5,134 bases of DNA from an uncultured bacterium (lineage in GTDB: Bacteria > Bacillota > Clostridia > Lachnospirales > Lachnospiraceae). The position numbers and the translations under genes are program-made. Position 1 is the first letter of the stretch, and each line of letters begins with the position of its first letter. The notes beneath the pieces were generated by a model that searched no databases, was not told the DNA's origin, and saw only the letters and a list, made by a program, of their open reading frames with translations. The stretch lies in assembly GCA_947071365.1 (NCBI GenBank), contig CAMTFT010000171.1:1-5134 (forward strand), given 5' to 3'. Of the stretch, positions 1-5,134 are shown piece by piece.

Positions 1-78
1 CTATAAGATAGTAACAAAAATACACCTTTTTGTAAAGATGAAAACCATGGCAGAAGGCAGCAGTGTATCGTTCCCGGA

Positions 79-106
79 TTCACCTGTTCTCTGCGTAAAG
101 TATAAA
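79..106 (+). promoter_or_regulatory. Weak candidate sigma-A-type promoter for the PBP gene
   Basis: A -35-like TTCACC (79-84, four of six matches to TTGACA) is separated by 16 nt from a -10-like TATAAA (101-106, five of six matches to TATAAT). Transcription would start near 113 and give a leader of roughly 44 nt. The match is modest and AT-rich leaders produce such matches by chance; the real promoter could also lie left of the window. Confidence 0.3.
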
Positions 107-141
107 AAATCCGCACTTTGGAATAATAACGTCCAAAAGAT

Positions 142-148
142 AAGGAGG
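142..148 (+). promoter_or_regulatory. Ribosome binding site of the PBP gene
   Basis: AAGGAGG, a near-perfect match to the anti-Shine-Dalgarno sequence, ends 8 nt before the ATG at 157. This fixes the start codon at 157. Confidence 0.9.
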
Positions 149-156
149 CTGGTTTT

Positions 157-2916
157 ATGCAGCAGCAGTCAGATTCAAAACAGAACAATGATTCCTCCGT
201 ATCCCGGTCTGTTCCCTGGAAACGGATTCTTATATATGCAGCTATCGCACTGGCAGCGGTTTTCCTTTTGTTTCTCGGAACCGTATGGTATCTGATTGTT
301 TCCGCGCCGGATATCGACACCATCACAGTTTCTCCCACGGAGTCTGCCACGTACATCTGCAGTGAGGACGGCGATTATCTTCGCAAGCTGACCCTTGCTT
401 CCTCCAATCGCGATATCGTGACGCTGGATGAGATCCCGGATTCTCTGCAAAAAGCCATCATTGCCATTGAGGATAAACGCTTTTTTGAGCACGGCGGAAT
501 CGATGTCCGCGGGATTATCCGCGCCTTCTGGAGCGGCATTACCAGCGGCTCCTTTTCAGAGGGCGCAAGTACGATCACACAGCAGCTCATCAAAAATAAT
601 GTATTTACGGAATGGACTCAGGAAAATTCCTTCGCCGACCGGTTCCGGCGCAAGATCCAGGAGCAGTACCTTGCGCTCCAGCTTGAGGATCGGATTTCAA
701 AGGATGAAATTCTGGAGGATTACCTGAACACCATCAACCTGGGGGCGGGCTGCTACGGCGTACAGTCTGCATCAAGGCGGTATTTCGGAAAGGATGTCTC
801 AGAGCTTTCCCTGGCCGAATCGGCGGTTCTCGCTGCTATTCCGCAGAATCCCTCCGGCTACAATCCCATCAGTAAGGCCGAAGCAAATCAGAAACGCCAG
901 AAAACAGTCCTCAAATATATGGAGGAACAGGGCTACATCTCGAAGGAAGAACGCCAGGCAGCCCTTGAAGAGGACGTATATACCCAGATTCAGGCTTACA
1001 ACGAGATGTACGAAGAAGAATCGGCCTATTCCTACTATGAGGATGCCCTGATCGACCAGGTGATAGACGTTCTCATGTCCGAAAAAGGTTATACCTCTGA
1101 CCAGGCGTACCGCGCCGTCTTCTCCGGCGGGCTCCGCATTTTTTCCGCCCAGGATCAGGATATCCAGAAGATCTGCGACGAAGAATTCCTGAACCCGGCC
1201 AATTTCCCGGAGGGCACGGAATACGGCGTGGACTACGCACTCAGTGTAGCGGACAAAAACGGCCTTGTCACTCATTACGGTTCGGATTCCCTGCGCAGAT
1301 ATATCCGCCAGACGGTCAATCCATCCTTCGATCTGCTCTGCGCTTCCCAGGAGGAGGCACAGCAGTATGCAGATATGTTTCGGGCGCATATCCTCGAGGC
1401 AGATACAGATGATGGAGATGATGCTTCCGACGGGGCTGACAATGCTTCCGGCGGCTCTGGTGATAACTCTTCCGATGACGCAGGCGACGGCTCTGGCGAT
1501 GGCTCTTCCAATGACGCGGATGACGGCCCCGATGGCGCAAACGATAATTCCGACAGCAAGCTCACCATACTTGGCGAACGCCTCTCCCTCTCCCCGCAGC
1601 CCCAGGCTTCCATCGTCCTGATGGATCAGAAAACGGGTTACGTCCGGGCCATTGTAGGCGGCCGCGGCGAAAAAACCGCCAGCCTCACCCTGAACCGGGC
1701 CACTGAAACACTGCGGCAGCCGGGTTCCACCTTCAAGATTCTGACTGCCTACGCCCCCGCCATCGATGCCTTTGGCAAGACACTGGCTGACACGTACGAG
1801 AATGAGCGGTACAGCTATGAAGACGGTACACCCGTCAGCAACTGGGATATCACGGACTATTCCGGTATCGTGACCATCCGGGAAGCTATCACCCGCTCCA
1901 TCAACGTAATCGCCGTAAAATGTATTACAGAAATCACGCCCAGAGTCGGCTTTGACTACGCGGAAAAATTCGGCATCTCCACACTGTATGAGTCCTACGA
2001 ATCGGACGGCAATTTTTCCTCGGATATCGTTCAGCCCCTGGCGCTTGGCGGAATCACCCAGGGTGTCTCGAACCTGGAGCTTTGCGGAGCCTACGCCGCC
2101 ATCGCCAATGAAGGTACGTACATTACCCCTAAATTTTTTACGAAGATCATCGACCGCCGCGGCGAGGTGCTGGTGGATTATTCCGGGCAGGATCATCAGG
2201 TGATCTCCCCGGAAACAGCCTTCCTTCTGACAGACGCCATGCAGGATGTTGTCTCCTCCTCCCAGGGAACCGCCTACGGAAGCATCTCTGCCGCAGCCCA
2301 GCCAGTGGCCGGAAAAACGGGCACCACTTCCAACTATAAGGACATCTGGTTCGTGGGCTACACACCGTATTACACGTGCTGCGTCTGGGGCGGATATGAC
2401 AACAATCAGGACCTTCCCACAGCTTCCACGTACCACGTATACAATAAAATACTGTGGTCCGCCATCATGAATAGGGTTCACACCGGTCTCCCTGCTGCCG
2501 GTTTTTCCAAGCCGGATACGGTGCAGTCCGTCACGCTCTGCAAAGAATCACACCTGATCGCCGTTCCCGACGGCTGCCATGAAACGTACGAGGAATACTT
2601 TGTAAAAGGCAGTGAGCCGAAAGAAGAATGCCCGCTCCACGAGCCGGAGCCGGAAACAGAGCCAATCATCATCTATCCTGAAATTTTCGACAGTACGGAA
2701 ACGGAAAGTGAATCGGAGGCAGAATCAGAGTCCAATCCCCTGCCCGAAACGGAATCCGCCCCACCGGAGCTTTCACCGGGCCTTTCACCGGACGAATCCG
2801 AGACGCTGCCGGGTGAAACAGAGCCGGAATCCCCGCCTGAGAGCGAGACCGGACAGACGGAAACGAGTTCGCTGGATGATCTGATGAACCGGCTGATCGG
2901 GCAGTATGGAGGATAA
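157..2916 (+). CDS. Class A penicillin-binding protein (bifunctional peptidoglycan glycosyltransferase/transpeptidase)
   Basis: This enzyme polymerises lipid II into glycan strands and cross-links their stem peptides on the outer face of the membrane. A short cytoplasmic N-terminus is followed by one membrane segment (about 23-48). The GT51 domain (about 85-265) has all its motifs: EDKRFFEHGG at 105-114 (catalytic Glu105), GASTITQQL at 136-144, RKIQE at 165-169 (second catalytic Glu169), ILEDYLN at 185-191 and LAESAVLAAIPQNP at 219-232. The transpeptidase domain (about 480-775) has STFK at 524-527 (nucleophile Ser524), SIN at 581-583 and KTGT at 720-723, so both activities should be intact. 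Between them lie a family-typical linker domain and an Asp/Gly/Ser-rich insertion (417-467). Three cysteines follow the transpeptidase domain (795, 807, 825), then an acidic tail. At 919 residues it is close to the size of Bacillus PBP1. I give no symbol because clostridial class A PBPs are named inconsistently. The gene is monocistronic as far as the window shows. Confidence 0.97.
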   Translation: MQQQSDSKQNNDSSVSRSVPWKRILIYAAIALAAVFLLFLGTVWYLIVSAPDIDTITVSPTESATYICSEDGDYLRKLTLASSNRDIVTLDEIPDSLQKAIIAIEDKRFFEHGGIDVRGIIRAFWSGITSGSFSEGASTITQQLIKNNVFTEWTQENSFADRFRRKIQEQYLALQLEDRISKDEILEDYLNTINLGAGCYGVQSASRRYFGKDVSELSLAESAVLAAIPQNPSGYNPISKAEANQKRQKTVLKYMEEQGYISKEERQAALEEDVYTQIQAYNEMYEEESAYSYYEDALIDQVIDVLMSEKGYTSDQAYRAVFSGGLRIFSAQDQDIQKICDEEFLNPANFPEGTEYGVDYALSVADKNGLVTHYGSDSLRRYIRQTVNPSFDLLCASQEEAQQYADMFRAHILEADTDDGDDASDGADNASGGSGDNSSDDAGDGSGDGSSNDADDGPDGANDNSDSKLTILGERLSLSPQPQASIVLMDQKTGYVRAIVGGRGEKTASLTLNRATETLRQPGSTFKILTAYAPAIDAFGKTLADTYENERYSYEDGTPVSNWDITDYSGIVTIREAITRSINVIAVKCITEITPRVGFDYAEKFGISTLYESYESDGNFSSDIVQPLALGGITQGVSNLELCGAYAAIANEGTYITPKFFTKIIDRRGEVLVDYSGQDHQVISPETAFLLTDAMQDVVSSSQGTAYGSISAAAQPVAGKTGTTSNYKDIWFVGYTPYYTCCVWGGYDNNQDLPTASTYHVYNKILWSAIMNRVHTGLPAAGFSKPDTVQSVTLCKESHLIAVPDGCHETYEEYFVKGSEPKEECPLHEPEPETEPIIIYPEIFDSTETESESEAESESNPLPETESAPPELSPGLSPDESETLPGETEPESPPESETGQTETSSLDDLMNRLIGQYGG
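1405..1557 (+). repeat. Asp/Gly/Ser-rich low-complexity insertion with a 36-bp tandem unit, inside the PBP gene
   Basis: Codons 417-467 of the PBP are almost entirely Asp, Gly, Ser, Ala and Asn. The clearest units are two adjacent 36-bp copies at 1453-1488 and 1489-1524, which I align at 29 of 36 positions; they encode GSGDNSSDDAGD and GSGDGSSNDADD. A more diverged third unit follows to about 1560. The block sits just before the strand leading into the transpeptidase domain (ILGERLSLSPQPQAS, 471-485), so it is a disordered, highly acidic loop outside the membrane. The frame is kept and both catalytic domains are undisturbed. Confidence 0.85.
2644..2913 (+). other. Acidic Pro/Glu/Ser/Thr-rich tail of the PBP ending in a helix-like segment
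   Basis: Residues 830-919 leave the folded domain after Cys825. The first part (830-903) is dominated by Glu, Pro, Ser and Thr with small internal repeats (EPEPETEP, SESEAESES, LSPGLSPDE) and should be disordered. The last 16 residues (904-919, SSLDDLMNRLIGQYGG) differ: they contain spaced hydrophobics (Leu906, Leu909, Met910, Leu913, Ile914) and could form a short amphipathic helix. There is no sorting signal, and none is needed because the N-terminus anchors the protein. The helix is inferred. Confidence 0.7.
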
Positions 2917-2938
2917 CATCCTTCTTTGACATGAAAGA

Positions 2939-2984
2939 GGAATGTGCTGCGCACATTCCCGCGCCGAGCGCGGTCGCTTGCGAC
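2939..2984. repeat. Three abutting hairpins; candidate dispersed palindromic repeat
   Basis: Three inverted repeats follow one another with no spacer. The first is GGAATGTGC/GCACATTCC (2939-2947 with 2951-2959, 9 bp, TGC loop). The second is CGCGC/GCGCG (2960-2964 with 2968-2972, 5 bp, CGA loop). The third is GTCG/CGAC (2973-2976 with 2981-2984) around CTTG, a tetraloop known to be stable in RNA. No T run follows, so it is not a standard terminator. Such compact palindrome clusters between genes resemble REP/BIME-type repeats. Similar sequence seems familiar from Lachnospiraceae intergenic regions, but that is unverified memory. The element may extend to about 3024, where more CG-rich sequence includes GTGCGCA (3004-3010), which could pair with TGCGCAC (2948-2954) as an alternative fold. 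Confidence 0.5.
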
Positions 2985-3060
2985 ATATTACATCTTCGCG
3001 CGAGTGCGCATCCACGCGGAGCGTATTCGTTTCACAGGACGCATCTCCCTATGATCGGCC

Positions 3061-3092
3061 ACAGAAAAATGCCCCGCACACTGCGGGGCATT
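3061..3092 (-). terminator. Intrinsic terminator of the secreted-protein gene, possibly bidirectional
   Basis: An 11-bp perfect stem (3068-3078 with 3082-3092, core GCCCCGCA/TGCGGGGC) closes on a 3-nt loop. Read on the minus strand it is followed by TTTTTCTGT, a good U-tract, and it lies 100 nt after the stop codon at 3192. Read on the plus strand the following TTCTCCTGTTT is a poorer U-tract. It may still be what ends PBP transcription, since I see no other terminator after 2916. Confidence 0.88.
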
Positions 3093-3191
3093 CTCCTGTT
3101 TGAGGCTATCTATTTCCCGATAACCCCCTCTTATTGCTTTATTTCATTTTCTGCATATTGGGTCTGCCGTGCATTCCGGCACCGTCGGATA

Positions 3192-5114
3192 TTACTCCGT
3201 AACTGCTTCAGTCATCGCTTCTGTTGCTGCCTCAGTTGCTGCTTCCGTGACCGCCATCTCAGCAGTTTCCGGCTCTGCCGCTTCAGTTATCAACTCCGCC
3301 GCTTCTGTCGCTATTTCTACAGTTTCCTCTGATGCTGCTTCCGATTCCACAACTTCCACTGACATCTCGCTCGCCGGTGTCTCCACCTCCGGCATAAACT
3401 GTGCTGCCCAGACCTGCGCATTTGCGGAGATCTCATTTACCAGATCCAGCAGTCCGCCCTGCGTCAGATCAAGAATCACTCTGGACTGTGCCGGAGCATC
3501 AAACTCGCCGGGATCAGAGCTTACTTTAATCTCTGACGTCATTCCAACCTTTTCACCGCCTGCTGTTACAGAGAGTTCATCTATCGTCAGAACGAAACTC
3601 TTTCCTTTTTCGATTTCTGTAAAAGTACTGTCAAGCTTCATTACCACGCTGTCATTCTCGTCCTCCACAGAAAATACCGCGTCAAGATCGCCTGTAGCTG
3701 CATCAAAGGAAACAGTAAACGGTGTGCCGGAATAAATACTCCTGCCACCTTCCTGCATATCAATGGAGAAAGTCGTCGTCTCTACTGTGCCCTCTGTCTC
3801 CGTGCCATAGTTCATCAGCATCGTCATTAATTCCGCGCCATGCTCGCTCTTCATGTCCATTTTGCATTCCATACCCTTCGTTGGCTGTGCCGGGTCAAGG
3901 TACGAAAATTCATACGTAATATATCCCTGGAAGCTGCCTTCCACCTCTACAATATGATCCGTTGTCTCCGGTGTCTGAGCTGCTTCGTCCTGCGCTGCCG
4001 TATCAGCCGCTCCTGCTACCTCACTCTGCGCCGCTGTATCAGCCGCTCCTGCTGCTTCGCTCTGCGCCGCGGGTTCTTCTGCTGGCACAGCATCTTCTGC
4101 ATTGCCTGCGGCTGCAACCGTTTCTTCTATGATCGTATCTTCCAGCGTCTCTGTTGCCGTATCCAACGCAGACGTATCTATATACATCTCATAGCTGATC
4201 TTCTCCACGAGTCCGTCTCTGACATCAAAATTCACCGTAACGGAATCACCGAGAAGAGAACCCAGCTCGGAAAGCATCTGGTCGATCTGTGCATCCATAT
4301 CTGAAAGGTCTGCACCGGAAACAGATACTATCGTTGCCTCTGTAAAAAGTGACAGATACTCGTCAAAGAAGATCCTGTAAATATCCATGATATCAGACGT
4401 ATCCATAGTGGCCGCATACGTGGTCACATCCCCGGACTCCGTCTTTTCCACCTGAAGAGTTTCCTCAATCTCTTCTGCCTTCTCCTCTATGCGCTCCTTT
4501 ATGCCACCGAACAGATCAGCATCGTCTTCCGTATCTTCCGGGTAAAAGCTCATATCGATCTCCGGTATCTCCCCGGCATTCTCCTGCGAAATACCAAAAA
4601 TCGTCGCCAGGTCAGAGTTCAGAAGCTGTTCCTTAAAATTGCCTACCTTCAACGCCAAAGCGCCTGCATAAAACTGCGGCAGAGACAGCGCAAGCTGCTC
4701 CTCGTCTCCGTAAAGACTGACACCCAGAAGAGAATTTTCCTCCGAACCAAGTCCCGCGCTCAACTGCCATTTATGCAGATTCGTATCCACCTGCAAACCC
4801 AGGAGCGCACAGCCATCCTTCAAAAGCTCTGCCTCCTTCTCTGAAAGTCCACTCTCCTCACACATCATCTCAAAGGTCGGAGCATCCAGCGCTGCCTTTA
4901 TCTGAAACAGCAGCCCGTTGTCATCGATTGCATCTCCAAGCTCAGACAATCCAAGCGTCTCCTCCATCAGAGAATCCGTCACCAGTTCCTCCTGCTTCTC
5001 CATGATCTCACTCAGCTCGTCAATCGGGGCTGCCAGTGCAGTTCCCTGGAAAATCATCGCCGCGGAAAGAACGGCAGCGGCTGTTTTTGCTGAAAGTATC
5101 TGAAATCTACTCAT
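3192..5114 (-). CDS. Secreted acidic protein of unknown function with repeat insertion and TEA-repeat tail
   Basis: I do not recognise this protein. The N-terminus is a Sec signal peptide: a basic start, a hydrophobic core at about 11-23, and a likely cleavage after Ala28 in TALA-AP. There is no lipobox cysteine. Residues 30-105 look helical and acidic. Residues 106-330 alternate beta-strand-like stretches with helices, for example WQLSAGLG (116-123), VTVNFDVRDGLVEKISYEMY (292-311) and helices near 205-220 and 241-258. An Ala/Glu/Asp-rich insertion fills about 317-388, then beta-rich sequence resumes (389-550) with an amphipathic helix near 551-572. The last 65 residues are Glu/Ala/Thr-rich with TEA repeats. 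I see no catalytic motif, LPXTG signal or C-terminal membrane anchor. The mature chain has only three cysteines (85, 102, 417). The long meandering strands with a DGLVEKI-type turn recall LolA/LppX-like beta-sheet proteins, which is only an inference. A ribosome binding site fixes the start. Confidence 0.85.
   Translation of the reverse strand: MSRFQILSAKTAAAVLSAAMIFQGTALAAPIDELSEIMEKQEELVTDSLMEETLGLSELGDAIDDNGLLFQIKAALDAPTFEMMCEESGLSEKEAELLKDGCALLGLQVDTNLHKWQLSAGLGSEENSLLGVSLYGDEEQLALSLPQFYAGALALKVGNFKEQLLNSDLATIFGISQENAGEIPEIDMSFYPEDTEDDADLFGGIKERIEEKAEEIEETLQVEKTESGDVTTYAATMDTSDIMDIYRIFFDEYLSLFTEATIVSVSGADLSDMDAQIDQMLSELGSLLGDSVTVNFDVRDGLVEKISYEMYIDTSALDTATETLEDTIIEETVAAAGNAEDAVPAEEPAAQSEAAGAADTAAQSEVAGAADTAAQDEAAQTPETTDHIVEVEGSFQGYITYEFSYLDPAQPTKGMECKMDMKSEHGAELMTMLMNYGTETEGTVETTTFSIDMQEGGRSIYSGTPFTVSFDAATGDLDAVFSVEDENDSVVMKLDSTFTEIEKGKSFVLTIDELSVTAGGEKVGMTSEIKVSSDPGEFDAPAQSRVILDLTQGGLLDLVNEISANAQVWAAQFMPEVETPASEMSVEVVESEAASEETVEIATEAAELITEAAEPETAEMAVTEAATEAATEAMTEAVTE
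3195..3248 (-). repeat. 12-bp (TEAx) tandem repeats at the 3' end of the secreted-protein gene
   Basis: The last 18 codons read as (Thr-Glu-Ala-x) four times plus a final Thr-Glu (residues 623-640: TEAATEAATEAMTEAVTE). The DNA repeats imperfectly every 12 bp. Looser (A/T)E-A repeats continue upstream to about residue 590. The tail is acidic and probably disordered or weakly helical. It ends the protein without any sorting or anchoring signal. Confidence 0.85.
3979..4070 (-). repeat. 36-bp tandem repeat encoding a 12-residue Ala/Glu-rich unit in the secreted-protein gene
   Basis: Two full 36-bp copies (3990-4025 and 4026-4061) agree at 31 of 36 positions and share an uninterrupted 18-bp core. 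Partial copies flank them at 3979-3989 and 4062-4070. They encode AAQSEAAGAADT (349-360), AAQSEVAGAADT (361-372) and the diverged AAQDEAAQTPET (373-384). The block lies between two beta-rich segments and looks like a flexible linker that grew by unit duplication. Confidence 0.88.
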
Positions 5115-5118
5115 AAAG

Positions 5119-5125
5119 CACCTCC
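5119..5125 (-). promoter_or_regulatory. Ribosome binding site of the secreted-protein gene
   Basis: On the minus strand GGAGGTG lies 4 nt before the ATG at 5114 (6 nt when measured from GGAGG), which fixes the start. An ATG overlapping this site (5127-5125) is out of frame. The promoter must lie to the right of the window. Confidence 0.88.
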
Positions 5126-5134
5126 ATCTAATAT

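Larger units (their letters stand above)
1..156. other. Gene-free leader upstream of the PBP gene
   Basis: No plausible gene lies here. The only ATG-started frame (from position 38) runs through the PBP ribosome binding site into the PBP gene in another frame and looks non-coding. The stretch holds an AT-rich inverted repeat (14-20 with 27-33, ACAAAAA/TTTTTGT, 6-nt loop), a weak promoter candidate and the PBP ribosome binding site. The gene to the left, if any, is outside the window. Confidence 0.7.
2917..3191. other. Convergent intergenic region between the PBP gene and the secreted-protein gene
   Basis: These 275 bp separate two genes that point at each other. From left to right they contain a cluster of three GC-rich hairpins (2939-2984), GC-rich sequence rich in CG dinucleotides to about 3024, the terminator hairpin at 3068-3092, and an AT-richer stretch (3093-3191) with no structure I can support. 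No convincing ORF is confined to this region. Confidence 0.75.

Noticed and set aside
14..33. AT-rich inverted repeat ACAAAAA/TTTTTGT
   Set aside because: The 7-bp stem has a single GC pair, so it is too weak for a terminator, and no known operator is recognised. It could be chance in AT-rich sequence.
1405..1557. Canonical EF-hand or dockerin calcium site in the PBP insertion
   Set aside because: The Asp spacing is irregular and the flanking hydrophobic and helical positions of EF-hand or dockerin motifs are missing, so only a loose resemblance is claimed.
799..2481. A 560-codon open frame on the minus strand, antisense to the PBP gene
   Set aside because: It lies wholly inside a gene with intact catalytic motifs, has no recognisable domain, and its Ile/Val/Ala-rich stretch is just the antisense of the Asp/Gly/Ser repeats.
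2910..2922. Small hairpin AGGAT/ATCCT over the PBP stop codon
   Set aside because: Five base pairs with a 3-nt loop and no T-tract are expected by chance and too weak to terminate transcription.
2931..3332. A 133-codon plus-strand frame starting in the intergenic region
   Set aside because: It is composed of the hairpin cluster, the terminator and the antisense of the secreted-protein gene. The product is Cys/Arg/His-rich with no family resemblance. GAAAGAGG before its ATG is not a convincing ribosome binding site, as it overlaps the start.
3169..3735. A 188-codon plus-strand frame rich in Ser/Ala/Val
   Set aside because: It is the antisense shadow of the TEA-repeat tail and beta-rich part of the secreted-protein gene. 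Its periodicity comes from those repeats, and it has no ribosome binding site of note.
3979..4070. CRISPR-like array
   Set aside because: The 36-bp units are directly adjacent with no spacers and lie in frame within a coding sequence.

Overview
The window looks like chromosomal sequence from a Gram-positive, Lachnospiraceae-type member of the Clostridia. This rests on three things: strong AAGGAGG/GGAGG-type ribosome binding sites, moderately GC-rich coding sequence, and a class A penicillin-binding protein whose PQPQAS...GGRGEKTASLTLNRAT stretch is the form I associate with that family. The assignment is recognition from memory, not a database result.

Layout: positions 1-156 are a leader without a gene, holding a weak candidate promoter and a strong ribosome binding site. 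Positions 157-2916 (+) encode a 919-residue bifunctional peptidoglycan synthase with one membrane anchor, an intact GT51 glycosyltransferase domain, an intact transpeptidase domain, an Asp/Gly/Ser-rich repeat insertion between them, and a long acidic Pro/Glu/Ser/Thr tail ending in a short helix-like segment. Positions 2917-3191 are a convergent intergenic region with three abutting GC-rich hairpins (a candidate dispersed palindromic repeat) and a good intrinsic terminator for the minus-strand gene. Positions 3192-5114 (-) encode a 640-residue secreted acidic protein that I do not recognise, with a signal peptide, beta-rich segments, an Ala/Glu 12-residue repeat insertion and a TEA-repeat tail. 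Positions 5115-5134 are the start of its leader.

Both products act outside the membrane, but the genes are convergent, so they are not an operon and nothing here shows a shared pathway. What they share is architecture. Each carries an acidic low-complexity insertion built on a 36-bp (12-codon) tandem unit between ordered regions, and each ends in an acidic low-complexity tail. I see no mobile-element gene, CRISPR array, rRNA or tRNA gene, or recognisable defence system. The most unusual items are the repeat insertion in the PBP, the hairpin cluster and the unrecognised secreted protein.
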